From: Aliivibrio fischeri
GTDB taxonomy: Bacteria > Pseudomonadota > Gammaproteobacteria > Enterobacterales > Vibrionaceae
Length of the DNA stretch: 64,000 nt
NCBI RefSeq assembly: GCF_009727955.1
Contig: NZ_WOBR01000004.1
Span: 497,724-561,723, forward strand
Direction: 5' to 3'
The translations under genes were made by a program, and so were the position numbers. Positions 8,216 to 16,921 of this stretch are shown here, piece by piece (position 1 is the first letter of the stretch; every line of letters starts with the position of its first letter). Below the pieces are notes generated by a model, which was given only the letters and a program-made list of their open reading frames with translations, ran no database searches and had not been told where the DNA came from.

Positions 8216-9220
8216 ATGAAAAAAATAGTCTGTATTAGTTTGTTATCCTTATTGGGATTCTCTGCTACTTCATTTGCAAGTGACAGTGTTCAGGAAGCTC
8301 CGACGATGAATCAAGCGCAAAAGATGAGCCCTGAGCAAGAGTTAGCGTATAGGGCTCAAAATAAAAATGAAACGGTAGAAAATCGTGCTGATGCGTTGCG
8401 TCAACTCGCTCGTTTTCCGAACCAAAATAGTTTAGTTGCGGTAGCTAGAGGATTGAAAGATCCCAGTCCTGTTATCCGAGAGGCGGCAATAACGGGATCT
8501 GAGTTGTACAAATTATCTCACCGTTGGCGAATGATTTCGCCGTTATTGAGTGATCCTGAAATGAGTGTTCGTCTCGCTGCTGGTGTTAATCTGATGCGTG
8601 AATATCGTTCTATGAAGGTAGAGCAGCAGGTTCAAATTGAACCTGTATATAAAGAGTTAATTGATACTCTGACATCGCAAAATAGAGAGGATACTCAACT
8701 GCAATTGGCGGACATATATCGTTGGCATGGTGAGTGGGCTAAAGCCGACGTGATTTATCAAAAACTAGTTAAATCAGAACCAGAGAATGCAGAAGTATGG
8801 TTGAATTTATCAGATAATTTCCGTGGTCAAAACCAAGATGAACAAGCGCTAATCACATTAAATCAAGGTATAGAGCAATTACCAAAAGAAGCGAGTTTAT
8901 TTTATTCAAAAGCATTAACTCAAGTGCGTTTAAATCAAAAAGAAGAGGCCGCTAAATCCATTCAGACAGCAGCAACATTGGCTGATAATAATAGCTATTA
9001 TTGGTATTTGAATGGTGTTCTGCAAGAAAGTATTAATGTGAAATTAGCAACTGAATCTTTTGAAAAAGCGTATTTAATTTCTGGTTCTCCAGAGCAGTTA
9101 TATGCTGTGTGTGATATCTATGTGCGATATGGAAATGAAAAAGCAGATGCGTGTTTAGAAGAGCTAGCAAAGGTAGCGCCTGACTATGTGATTGAACAAT
9201 TAAAAGAGAAGCGTAAGTAA
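8216..9220 (+). CDS. Secreted HEAT/TPR repeat protein
   Basis: Signal peptide (about residues 1-21, ending SFAS), then alpha-helical repeats: HEAT-like repeats at about residues 55-125 (LRQLARFPNQNSLVAVARGL, VIREAAITG, VRLAAGVNL) and TPR repeats at about 170-320. No enzyme motif is seen. It follows the sulfatase maturase by 53 bases on the same strand and is probably co-transcribed, so it may be a periplasmic scaffold for this cluster. The spacer contains three short GTTTAAG/TTTAAG-type repeats. A bidirectional terminator follows. Confidence 0.8.
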   Translation: MKKIVCISLLSLLGFSATSFASDSVQEAPTMNQAQKMSPEQELAYRAQNKNETVENRADALRQLARFPNQNSLVAVARGLKDPSPVIREAAITGSELYKLSHRWRMISPLLSDPEMSVRLAAGVNLMREYRSMKVEQQVQIEPVYKELIDTLTSQNREDTQLQLADIYRWHGEWAKADVIYQKLVKSEPENAEVWLNLSDNFRGQNQDEQALITLNQGIEQLPKEASLFYSKALTQVRLNQKEEAAKSIQTAATLADNNSYYWYLNGVLQESINVKLATESFEKAYLISGSPEQLYAVCDIYVRYGNEKADACLEELAKVAPDYVIEQLKEKRK

Positions 9221-9254
9221 TTATCAACTCACATAACTATTTGATTAGAATATA

Positions 9255-9289
9255 AAAAAGCCGAACATATTTAGTATGTTCGGCTTTTT
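9255..9289. terminator. Bidirectional intrinsic terminator
   Basis: Perfect 15-bp stem AAAAAGCCGAACATA / TATGTTCGGCTTTTT with a 5-base loop, between the convergent HEAT/TPR gene and norM. Confidence 0.92.
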
Positions 9290-9309
9290 CATTGTTTTAA
9301 GATGGAAAG

Positions 9310-10692
9310 TTAGTGCATGATTTGCAGTTCATCTACTTCCATATCGATACGAGTAGGGTTTCTTTGTAGCCATAGTAGACGACAAGTTAGTAAGATTGCT
9401 GATGTCGTTAAGCCACCAATAAAACCGAACCAAAAACCATATACACCCATTGGTTCTCTAACCCAGTCAGTCATACCAAGAATATAACCAGAAGGTAAAC
9501 CAACTATCCAGTAAGACACAAAAGTACACTTAAAGATGGCATTCATATCTTTATAACCACGAAGGGCACCAGCAGCAACTACCTGCACGGCATCAGTACA
9601 CTGATAAATAGCAGCTAATAACATTAAGCTTACCGCTAAAGTAATTACTTCTTGGTTATCTGAATATAAATAGGCAATTTGCTCACGGAATAATAAAGTT
9701 AATACCGCAGTACAACACGCCATTAATAACCCAAATGCTAAGCCACAGTAACTAGCGATTTTTGCTCCATCAAGATCTTTCTCACCTAATTTATGACCAA
9801 CACGAATACTTACCGCAACGGCAATACTCATCGGGATCATAAAGATTAAAGATGAAAAATTAATCGCAACTTGGTGAGCGGCAACAACTGTCGAACCTAA
9901 TGGAGAAACCAATAATGCAACTGCAGCAAATAATGTTACTTCAAAGAAAATAGACAAAGCAACAGGAAGGCCCAGTTTGAAAAGGCGATAGATCTCTTTT
10001 CTTTGTGGTTTATTCCAGTTTTCATATAGGTTTACGCGACGCAGTTTTGGAGCGATAAACGTATACAATGTCATGGTTAAGAACATCAACCAATAAACGA
10101 TAGCTGTAGCAACACCACAGCCAACACCACCAAGTGCAGGAGCGCCAAGCTCACCATAAACAAACATCCAGTTTAATGGAACGTTGGCGGCGAGACCGAT
10201 GAAACCGATAATCATTGCAGGTGTTGTTAATGACAATCCTTCACAAAAGCTACGCAGAGTTTGGAATAATAAAAATGCTGGCGCGGCCCATAAAACGGCG
10301 TGTAAATAACCTTGAGTTTTCTCGTATAGCTCAGGTTCTACATCCATTGCAGCAATGATAAAACCGGCATTATATAAGACCAACATGATAGGAATAGAGG
10401 TTAATAGAGCAAGGTAAACACCTTGGTGGATCTCAAATGGTACTTTTTTCGATTTTCCTGAACCGTTTAGTTGAGCTACAACAGGCACAAGAGCCATTAA
10501 TAGACCAACACCAAACAATACAGAAGGTAGCCAAACACTTGCAGCGATAGCAACGGCAGCCATATCAGTTGCGCTCACGCCACCCGCCATTACTGTATCA
10601 ACAAAGCCCATGCCTGTTTGTGCCACACTTGCAATTAATACAGGTGTAGAAAGTTTAACTAATCGAACGATTTCTTTTTGGTATCTGTGCAC
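9310..10692 (-). CDS. norM: NorM, Na+-coupled MATE multidrug efflux pump
   Basis: 460-aa inner-membrane protein with 12 predicted helices and two MATE repeats (first FVDTVMAGGVSATDMAAVAIA; second FFEVTLFAAVALLVSPLG and VVAAHQVAINFSS). It closely resembles Vibrio NorM, which exports cationic drugs, dyes and fluoroquinolones in exchange for Na+ or H+. The start is GTG at 10692, with GGTGA six bases upstream, and gives MHRYQKEIVRL. It is divergent from riboflavin synthase, the same arrangement as in E. coli (ydhE-ribC). Confidence 0.95.
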   Translation of the reverse strand: MHRYQKEIVRLVKLSTPVLIASVAQTGMGFVDTVMAGGVSATDMAAVAIAASVWLPSVLFGVGLLMALVPVVAQLNGSGKSKKVPFEIHQGVYLALLTSIPIMLVLYNAGFIIAAMDVEPELYEKTQGYLHAVLWAAPAFLLFQTLRSFCEGLSLTTPAMIIGFIGLAANVPLNWMFVYGELGAPALGGVGCGVATAIVYWLMFLTMTLYTFIAPKLRRVNLYENWNKPQRKEIYRLFKLGLPVALSIFFEVTLFAAVALLVSPLGSTVVAAHQVAINFSSLIFMIPMSIAVAVSIRVGHKLGEKDLDGAKIASYCGLAFGLLMACCTAVLTLLFREQIAYLYSDNQEVITLAVSLMLLAAIYQCTDAVQVVAAGALRGYKDMNAIFKCTFVSYWIVGLPSGYILGMTDWVREPMGVYGFWFGFIGGLTTSAILLTCRLLWLQRNPTRIDMEVDELQIMH

Positions 10693-10949
10693 TGCGTCAC
10701 CGTATCAATATATTTGTAAATAAGGAGTTTAATTTATCGATTCGTCATTACATAAGGATGCAATGAGGAAAAAGGTCTGATTGAGTGCTTTGAACAGAGG
10801 AACTGTTAAAGGTAAGCAGAAAGGCGTCATTATATAGAAAACAGTGAGCTTCACAAAATGAAATATTCCAAGTATTGTAGATTATTGTAATAAAGTTGAG
10901 TGAGTTATTTATAACTCAAATAGTTAATGCAAAGTCATTGGAGTTGAAA

Positions 10950-11558
10950 ATGTTTACAGGTATCGTCGCAACCACCGCAAAAGTTGTTAACATTATAAAA
11001 AAAGACAAATTTCAAACTCACGTTATTGAAATTCCTGCGCCATATCATCAAGGCTTGGAAATTGGTGCTTCGGTTGCTCATAATGGTTGTTGTTTAACGG
11101 TAACTAAAATTGAAAATCAGCAAGTACATTTTGATCTTATCGAAGAAACTTTACGCTTAACGAATCTTGGTTTATTAGACGTAGGACAAGAAGTGAATAT
11201 AGAGCGTGCCGCTCGTTTTGGTGATGAGATTGGTGGTCATTCAATGTCTGGTCATATTGTTGATGTCATGACGGTTCGTGAAATTATCAAGACGACAGAA
11301 AATTGCCAAATATGGTTTGATGTTCCAGCGAAGTGGACAAAATATGTTTTACATAAAGGTTATATTGGGGTTGATGGGATCAGTCTGACGATTGGAGATG
11401 TCGATGAGAAAGGATTTAATGTAAATTTAATTCCTGAAACTCTAGAGCGTACCAATTTAAGTTCTCGAACAATTGGCGATAAAATTAACTTAGAGATTGA
11501 TCCGCAAACACAAGCTATTGTAGATACCGTTGAGCGAGTGTTAGCGAACCAACAATAA
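10950..11558 (+). CDS. ribE: Riboflavin synthase alpha chain
   Basis: Makes riboflavin from two molecules of 6,7-dimethyl-8-ribityllumazine. The start at 10950 gives the canonical MFTGIV N-terminus with GGAG just upstream; an in-frame ATG at 10896 would add 18 atypical residues. Two lumazine-binding beta-barrel repeats are visible (about residues 1-97, with NGCCLTV, and 98-200, with VDGISLTI). At 202 aa it is slightly shorter than average but complete. No FMN riboswitch-like leader was recognised in the 257-base divergent spacer. Confidence 0.95.
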   Translation: MFTGIVATTAKVVNIIKKDKFQTHVIEIPAPYHQGLEIGASVAHNGCCLTVTKIENQQVHFDLIEETLRLTNLGLLDVGQEVNIERAARFGDEIGGHSMSGHIVDVMTVREIIKTTENCQIWFDVPAKWTKYVLHKGYIGVDGISLTIGDVDEKGFNVNLIPETLERTNLSSRTIGDKINLEIDPQTQAIVDTVERVLANQQ

Positions 11559-11564
11559 GATCAA

Positions 11565-11768
11565 CTAAAACAAGCCATCTTCATCATTATTGATAGAAAG
11601 ACTTACTGATTGAGTATATGGGTTAATCTCCATATTAAATTCAATGGCACGATGACAAGATGGACAGTCATCGTATACTTTTTTATTTGATTGAGATTGA
11701 TCGATAACCATATCAATAGAGTGATGGCAGTTAGGGCACTGGATATTTTTATTAATGTAATTATTCAC
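11565..11768 (-). CDS. CPXCG-motif cysteine-rich zinc-ribbon protein
   Basis: 67-aa cytoplasmic protein with a CPNC pair near residue 11 and a CPSC pair near residue 37, the layout of the small Cys_rich_CPXG family. Function unknown; zinc binding is likely. The start is GTG at 11768, supported by a strong AAGGAG Shine-Dalgarno. It is convergent with ribE, with 6 bases between the stop codons. Confidence 0.8.
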   Translation of the reverse strand: MNNYINKNIQCPNCHHSIDMVIDQSQSNKKVYDDCPSCHRAIEFNMEINPYTQSVSLSINNDEDGLF

Positions 11769-11801
11769 AACAAACTCCTTTTACTGTTCTGTAATTCGTA
11801 A

Positions 11802-11847
11802 ATACCAGTTTAAATAAGGATGTAATTAATCTTTATAGAATTGGTAT
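11802..11847. repeat. 46-bp AT-rich palindromic intergenic element
   Basis: The arms begin ATACCAGTTTAAATAAGGAT and end ATCTTTATAGAATTGGTAT, forming an imperfect inverted repeat over the whole 46 bases. This resembles the ATACCA...TGGTAT palindromes scattered between genes in Vibrio and Aliivibrio. It lies upstream of the CPXCG gene and has no T tract, so it is not a standard terminator. Confidence 0.55.
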
Positions 11848-11964
11848 AACGCATTAATGAATATCCATGTAATAGTAGAAAAAAGAGTTTGTTTCTGCAG
11901 TGAATTAAGTGAAAAAGTTGATTGATGCGATGTTTTAAGCCAAAGAGTTTAACATTAAACAAAA

Positions 11965-11990
11965 AATGAGATGGTAAGTACCATCTCATT
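11965..11990 (-). terminator. Intrinsic terminator of the fructosamine-kinase-like gene
   Basis: Stem AATGAGATGGT / ACCATCTCATT with a 4-base loop. Read on the minus strand it is followed by a T-rich tract, 25 bases beyond the stop of the gene at 12016-12882. Confidence 0.85.
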
Positions 11991-12015
11991 GTATTTATTA
12001 AATGAATGTATATTG

Positions 12016-12882
12016 CTAGTCATTTAAATTCAGCTTATCGATTAGCTGTTGTGCATGGAACATGTATTCACCACCAAACATATTGCAGTGATTTAATACA
12101 TGATAAAGACTATATAAATGCTGGCGGGTCTCAAACCCTTCAGAAATAGGATATATGGATTCATAACCTTCAAAAAAACTGTCTTGAATCCCTCCAAACA
12201 GCTCAACCATTGCTAAATCACACTCAGCGTCTCCCCAATAAGATGCGGGATCGTAACTAATTGGTCCTTTAACACTTAGAGCAATATTTCCATGCCATAA
12301 ATCACCATGCAGTAATGCGGGTTTAGGTTGGTGGTTATGAAGAATTAATTTACTATTTTTAACTAGGGTATCGATATCTCCAAGAATCATCCCTTTTTCT
12401 TTGAGTAGTTGAAGTTGCCAGCCAATGCGTTGCTCTGCAAAAAAACAATCCCAACGACGGTGCCAAGTATTCACTTGTAATACGTTACCAAGATAGTTAT
12501 CGCAATCGAAACCATATTCGAGCTGGTCGCCCCATAGGTGGTGATTTGCAAGACTGACACCTAATTCATAAAAAGCATCTTTATCCATACTTTTAGTTGG
12601 GAGGTAATTTAGAACTAAAAATGAATGCTCTTTTGTTGTTCCTATATGGATTGGAGAGGGTACAAAGATATGATCTGATTTATCAAGTTGAGTGAGGCTT
12701 TCTATTTCCGTTTCAAATATAGGAAGTTCTGCTTTCTCATTAATTTTGACAAAATAACGCTGACTTCCATTACTTATCATGTAGCAGTCATTTATTTCGC
12801 CACCATTCACACTCTCACGTTCTGAGATACTGAAAGGTTGTTGAGTTACTTCAGAGATTTGTTTTGCAATAGCTTGCCACAT
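12016..12882 (-). CDS. Fructosamine-kinase family protein (YniA-like)
   Basis: 288-aa aminoglycoside-phosphotransferase/fructosamine-kinase fold protein. Visible elements are the nucleotide loop region GGEINDCY (about residues 27-34), Lys in YFVKINEK, the Brenner-type catalytic loop LLHGDLWHGN (about 190-199, Asp as base) and the metal-binding YDPASYWGDAECDLAM. Bacterial members phosphorylate ribulosamine or fructosamine adducts (deglycation) or small sugars; the substrate here is not determined. The Shine-Dalgarno GAGGTAA lies within an inverted repeat (12887-12953) that could mask it. Confidence 0.85.
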   Translation of the reverse strand: MWQAIAKQISEVTQQPFSISERESVNGGEINDCYMISNGSQRYFVKINEKAELPIFETEIESLTQLDKSDHIFVPSPIHIGTTKEHSFLVLNYLPTKSMDKDAFYELGVSLANHHLWGDQLEYGFDCDNYLGNVLQVNTWHRRWDCFFAEQRIGWQLQLLKEKGMILGDIDTLVKNSKLILHNHQPKPALLHGDLWHGNIALSVKGPISYDPASYWGDAECDLAMVELFGGIQDSFFEGYESIYPISEGFETRQHLYSLYHVLNHCNMFGGEYMFHAQQLIDKLNLND

Positions 12883-12886
12883 AATA

Positions 12887-12953
12887 TTACCTCACAATAT
12901 CTGATAAACAGACACTAAGCATAGTATATTTGAGATAAATATCTGTGAGGTAA
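12887..12953 (-). promoter_or_regulatory. Possible Shine-Dalgarno-sequestering stem in the leader of the kinase gene
   Basis: On the minus strand TTACCTCACA (12953-12944) is perfectly complementary to TGTGAGGTAA (12896-12887), which contains the ribosome-binding site of the gene starting at 12882. The complementarity extends imperfectly through AGATATTT/ATATCT. A transcript beginning upstream of 12953 could fold to hide the start site. The same repeat could instead be a DNA operator. Confidence 0.4.
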
Positions 12954-13138
12954 GACTAAAAAATACCTCAATGTGAAAAGCTTATAAGCAATTCGTAAAA
13001 AGGAAGTAATAAGCGTGAAGGAAATCAATTAAAGAGTCGATCTATCTGTCAAGCTTAATGGAAAGCGTTTGAGTGTCGATCTCAATTTTGATAAATTACT
13101 GGTTAGTTAATAATAAAATACAACTAAATGGACAGAAT

Positions 13139-13474
13139 ATGATTGTCAACACTGATGGATACCACGCATTAATTGAATATTTGACTGAACACCTTTCAAT
13201 TTTTGCAAACCAACAAGGTGATACAGGAGAAGAAACGGTTGAAGATATCGTTAATGATCTTGTTGCTTCAAATTTGATGGTCGTTTTTCAGCAAAATCCT
13301 GAATTGGATCCTGATGTTAGATTTACACTGTTAAGAGAAGCTGATGCTGTTGTTGATGACTTAGGGGAAGTGTTAGCCGGAGCATGGATTCAAAAAGCGA
13401 CGAATGAACAAGTAATGTTCTTAGATGATTATATTGGTTTAATTAAAAACTTGTTTGACAGCGCATTTAAGTAA
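13139..13474 (+). CDS. DUF3802 family protein
   Basis: 111-aa acidic, helical, cytoplasmic protein matching the Vibrionaceae/Shewanellaceae DUF3802 family. No enzyme motif or membrane segment is visible, and its function is unknown. The start at 13139 (MIVNTDGYHALIEYL) is chosen because the 22 residues that would be added from 13073 are unlike the family and the true family start is MIV. The Shine-Dalgarno is weak. It stands alone, convergent with the NlpC/P60 gene. Confidence 0.75.
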   Translation: MIVNTDGYHALIEYLTEHLSIFANQQGDTGEETVEDIVNDLVASNLMVVFQQNPELDPDVRFTLLREADAVVDDLGEVLAGAWIQKATNEQVMFLDDYIGLIKNLFDSAFK

Positions 13475-13497
13475 TTAACAAATATAATGAAATGATG

Positions 13498-13535
13498 AAG
13501 CTAAGTGAAGTAGGGGTATTTCACTTAGCTTTTTT
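13498..13535. terminator. Bidirectional intrinsic terminator
   Basis: Stem AAGCTAAGTGAA / TTCACTTAGCTT with a 10-base loop, followed by a T tract, between the convergent genes ending at 13474 and 13538. Confidence 0.88.
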
Positions 13536-13537
13536 GT

Positions 13538-14017
13538 TTATAACACTCTTCGAACTTGCCAGAATGCTTTTTTCCAATAAGGATTATCTAAGCTAGAGAT
13601 AATCACGCCTTTGGATGTTGATGCATGCATAAATTCTCTATTTCCAATATAAACACCAACATGCCTTACTTTTACACTGGTTTTAAAAAAGATTAAATCG
13701 CCTTTTTTAGCATTAGCTAATGCGATTTGAGTGCCAGTAGTTGCTTGATATTCTGTAGTTCTTGGTAGCGATAAACGATGTAAAACATCAAATGCGTTTT
13801 GAGTAAATGCGGAACAATCGACACCATTCTTAGAAGTACCCCCGTATTTATACGGAACTCCTTGCCATTGATAAAAATAATCTTGATAAGCATCTGATGA
13901 TGAGAGTTGTGGATGTTGAGTGGTGATCTCTTGCTTTGTTAATTCTGCTACTGGAGGAGTTGATGAGCACCCAAATAAGCCAACAACAGTAAATATAGCG
14001 AAAAGGTGACGAAACAT
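13538..14017 (-). CDS. NlpC/P60 family lipoprotein, probable murein endopeptidase
   Basis: 159-aa lipoprotein with lipobox LFGC (Cys17) and one NlpC/P60 domain. The catalytic triad residues are visible as Cys68 (GVDCSAF), His119 (VRHVGVYIG) and His131 (EFMHAST). Relatives such as MepS and MepH cut D-Ala-mDAP cross-links in peptidoglycan in the periplasm. Length and order of motifs are normal. AGGCTTGTT precedes the ATG. Confidence 0.9.
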   Translation of the reverse strand: MFRHLFAIFTVVGLFGCSSTPPVAELTKQEITTQHPQLSSSDAYQDYFYQWQGVPYKYGGTSKNGVDCSAFTQNAFDVLHRLSLPRTTEYQATTGTQIALANAKKGDLIFFKTSVKVRHVGVYIGNREFMHASTSKGVIISSLDNPYWKKAFWQVRRVL

Positions 14018-14375
14018 AACAAGCCTATATAAAAAAATGCAGATAACTATTTTGAATGAATTTCACGGGAATTAACATCAAAATAGAGAATATTGAAAGT
14101 TAATTATAGTACTTTCTCATTTTTTATCTCGACTTTTATGTGAAATGATTTGATTGTTTGTTAATCAAAAGTTTTGTTTTGTGATGTAAAACTGGTCAAA
14201 TTAACTACATTTGAAATACTTTGTGACATTTTGCTCTTTTAATGATTGTAACAATCAAGTAACCTTTCTGTGAATTTTGGATGTACTTACTTTTAACTAA
14301 ATTACACAATATTGTTCATTGTTTCTAACGTTTAATATGATTTGTTTAAGGTGGGTCAAAAACAAGGAGTTACAG
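14018..14375. promoter_or_regulatory. 358-bp divergent intergenic region with a 15-bp palindrome
   Basis: AT-rich spacer between the NlpC/P60 lipoprotein and the AbgT transporter, with no credible ORF. It holds a perfect palindrome TGATTGT-A-ACAATCA (14243-14257) about 120 bases before the transporter start, and a shorter ACAATATTGT at 14306-14315. The first is the better operator candidate. AAGGAG at 14364-14369 is the Shine-Dalgarno for the start at 14376. Confidence 0.45.
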
Positions 14376-15968
14376 ATGAGTTCGTCTGCATCACAACAAC
14401 AAAACCAACAACAGCCTAAAAGGCCTTTATTTACCCGCTTTCTTGATTCTGTTGAATACTTAGGAAACTTACTACCACACCCAATTACTCTTTTTGCAAT
14501 CTTTTGTGTGGCCATTCTCGTTTTATCCGGTATCGCAGGTTATTTTGAGCTATCAGTTATAGATCCTCGTCCAGAAGGTGCAAAAGGGCGTGCAGCTGAT
14601 GGAATGATCCACGTAGTAAGCTTGTTTAATGCAGAAGGCTTACAACTAATCGTAACTAATTTAGTGAAGAACTTTGTTGGCTTTGCTCCATTAGGTACTG
14701 TACTTGTGGCGATGCTTGGTGTTGCTATTGCAGAGCATTCAGGTCTATTATCAGCGGCAATGCGTGGCATGGTAATGGGTGCGTCTAAGCGTATGGTTAC
14801 TGTAACCGTTGTTTTTGCTGGTATCATTTCAAATACAGCAGCAGAGCTTGGTTATGTTGTTCTTATTCCTCTTGCTGCTATGCTTTTCCACTCATTGGGT
14901 CGTCATCCATTAGCCGGTCTTGCTGCCGCGTTTGCGGGTGTATCTGGTGGTTATTCTGCAAACCTTCTGATTGGTACGGTTGACCCACTGCTTTCAGGTA
15001 TTACTGAAACAGCAGCGCAAATGATTGACCCAACTTATACTGTTGGTCCTGAAGCAAACTGGTACTTCATGTTTGTTTCTACTTTCTTTATTGCTATCAC
15101 TGGTGCGTTTGTAACAGAGAAAATTGTTGAGCCGAAATTGGGTAAATACAATGATGAAGAAGCATCTGAAGATCTGTCTAATGATTCGATGGGTAAACTA
15201 ACGGATGTTGAAAAGAAAGGTCTTAAACTAGCAGGTATCGCTGTTCTAGCTGTAAGTGCATTACTTGCGTGGACAATTGTTCCGGAAGATGGTGTTTTAC
15301 GTTCAGCAACTGGTACAGTCGCGGGTTCACCATTCCTTAAGAGTATCGTTGCCTTTATTTTTGTATTCTTTGCTATTCCAGGCTTTGTTTACGGTAAAGT
15401 AACAGGCTCAATGAAGAATGATCGTGATGTTATCAATGCAATGGCAACATCAATGTCTTCAATGGGTATGTACATTGTTCTTGTATTCTTTGCAGCACAG
15501 TTTGTCGCTTTCTTTAAGTGGACTAACTTTGGTCAAGTAATTGCGGTTGGTGGGGCGACCTTCCTACAAGACGTTGGTCTTACTGGTCCTATGTTGTTCT
15601 TCGCATTCATTTTAATGTGTGGTTTTATCAACTTAATGATCGGTTCAGCATCTGCACAGTGGGCAGTAACCGCACCAATCTTTGTTCCAATGTTAATGTT
15701 AGTAGGTTATGCACCTGAAACAATTCAAGCGGCATACCGTATTGGTGATTCAACAACGAATATCATCACTCCAATGATGAGCTACTTCGGTCTTATTCTT
15801 GCCGTAGCAACTCGTTATATGAAGAATTTGGGTATCGGTACTCTGATTGCAACTATGCTGCCATATTCAATCTGCTTTATGTTTGGTTGGAGTATTCTGT
15901 TTTATGTGTGGGTGTTTGTATTTGGTCTACCAGTTGGTCCTGGTGCAGCTACGTTCTATACACCATAA
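14376..15968 (+). CDS. AbgT family transporter (p-aminobenzoyl-glutamate/antimetabolite type)
   Basis: About 530-aa polytopic inner-membrane protein of the AbgT/MtrF family, with family blocks LPHPITLFAI, GYVVLIPLAAMLFHSLGRHP, GVSGGYSANL and RIGDSTTNIITPMMSYFGLI. Members import p-aminobenzoyl-glutamate or export sulfonamides; the substrate here is unproven. The start at 14376 follows AAGGAG and is favoured over the in-frame upstream ATG at 14319. It is monocistronic, with a terminator 40 bases downstream. The N-terminus is Gln-rich and presumably cytoplasmic. Confidence 0.9.
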   Translation: MSSSASQQQNQQQPKRPLFTRFLDSVEYLGNLLPHPITLFAIFCVAILVLSGIAGYFELSVIDPRPEGAKGRAADGMIHVVSLFNAEGLQLIVTNLVKNFVGFAPLGTVLVAMLGVAIAEHSGLLSAAMRGMVMGASKRMVTVTVVFAGIISNTAAELGYVVLIPLAAMLFHSLGRHPLAGLAAAFAGVSGGYSANLLIGTVDPLLSGITETAAQMIDPTYTVGPEANWYFMFVSTFFIAITGAFVTEKIVEPKLGKYNDEEASEDLSNDSMGKLTDVEKKGLKLAGIAVLAVSALLAWTIVPEDGVLRSATGTVAGSPFLKSIVAFIFVFFAIPGFVYGKVTGSMKNDRDVINAMATSMSSMGMYIVLVFFAAQFVAFFKWTNFGQVIAVGGATFLQDVGLTGPMLFFAFILMCGFINLMIGSASAQWAVTAPIFVPMLMLVGYAPETIQAAYRIGDSTTNIITPMMSYFGLILAVATRYMKNLGIGTLIATMLPYSICFMFGWSILFYVWVFVFGLPVGPGAATFYTP

Positions 15969-16008
15969 TCAATATAGAAATTTAGCTAGAAATACATAAT
16001 CTATAAAT

Positions 16009-16038
16009 AAAAAAGGCGATCTTCGGTTCGCCTTTTTT
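16009..16038 (+). terminator. Intrinsic terminator of the AbgT gene
   Basis: Stem AAAAAAGGCGA / TCGCCTTTTTT with an 8-base loop. Confidence 0.9.
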
Positions 16039-16243
16039 GTTTTTTATTACTGACCTAGAAGTCATACTTTAATTCCATTACACTTATTCAGTTATAAATC
16101 AGTGAATGAAATGCAAATATGAAGCTACTCCCATTATTAAAGCAACCTCAGATCAATTAACGTGATGTGTTTAGAACGTGAACATATCGCCACAATTCAG
16201 CGTTCCGTGGCATTTAAACTATAAAAAACTAGAGAATATTGTC

Positions 16244-16879
16244 ATGACACAAAAACATTGGTCTAAATTTCAATTATTAAATGAAGTAAATACAAATCCG
16301 AATATCTCCATTAAAGGATCGCACAGCTATTACAGTGACTGCTGGGATAATGGTTTTGAATATTCTGTCGTACGCTACTTACACGGTGATGAAGTGAGTC
16401 GCGAATGGGAGCCTCGTTGGGATATAGATAAACTTTATATTGGAGATTATGTATGTATCGCAGCTGAAGTTATTATCTTAATGGGAGGTAATCATACTCA
16501 TAGAGCTGACTGGTTTTGCTTATATCCTTTTATGAATATGATTGATGAAGCGTATCAGGGGAAAGGAGATACGATTATTCATGATGGTAGTTGGCTTGGT
16601 ATGCGTTCAATGATCATGCCTGGCGTGACTATTGGAGAAGGGGCAATTGTTGCTGCTAACAGCGTTGTTACAAAAAATGTTGAACCATATAGTGTGGTAG
16701 GAGGGAATCCTGCAAAGCACATCAAATATCGCTTTGATAGTGAAACGATTGAGAAACTCATTCACTTAAGAATATATGACTGGCCTCAAGAGAAGTTTGA
16801 TGCATTACAATCATTTTTATGTGATTCAGACTTTGAGCAGTTACAAGCTGAAATAGCTAAATACGATTCACTTAAGTAA
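16244..16879 (+). CDS. CatB/Vat-type hexapeptide-repeat acetyltransferase
   Basis: 211-aa left-handed beta-helix acyltransferase of the xenobiotic (CatB/Vat) group. The His/loop block GGNHTHRADWFCLYPF (about residues 82-97) matches the catalytic loop that binds the acceptor hydroxyl. Hexapeptide repeats continue with GSWLGMRSMIMPGVTIGEGA and end VVGGNPAKHIKYRF. Such enzymes acetylate chloramphenicol, streptogramins or sugars using acetyl-CoA; the substrate cannot be told from sequence. The start at 16244 (MTQKHWSKF) is preferred to the non-family extension from 16178. Confidence 0.88.
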   Translation: MTQKHWSKFQLLNEVNTNPNISIKGSHSYYSDCWDNGFEYSVVRYLHGDEVSREWEPRWDIDKLYIGDYVCIAAEVIILMGGNHTHRADWFCLYPFMNMIDEAYQGKGDTIIHDGSWLGMRSMIMPGVTIGEGAIVAANSVVTKNVEPYSVVGGNPAKHIKYRFDSETIEKLIHLRIYDWPQEKFDALQSFLCDSDFEQLQAEIAKYDSLK

Positions 16880-16889
16880 TAATGATAAG

Positions 16890-16919
16890 AAAAGCCTCTG
16901 CATTTATACAGAGGCTTTT
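16890..16919. terminator. Bidirectional intrinsic terminator
   Basis: Perfect 11-bp stem AAAAGCCTCTG / CAGAGGCTTTT with an 8-base loop, between the convergent acetyltransferase and sterol-desaturase-like genes. Confidence 0.9.
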
Positions 16920-16921
16920 GT

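Noticed and set aside
10693-10949. Possible FMN riboswitch before riboflavin synthase
   Set aside because: No conserved FMN aptamer blocks were recognised in the spacer, and the gene lies directly after a normal Shine-Dalgarno.
14200-14240. CRP-like site TGTGA near the AbgT promoter
   Set aside because: Only the left half is present; no TCACA half at the proper spacing was found.
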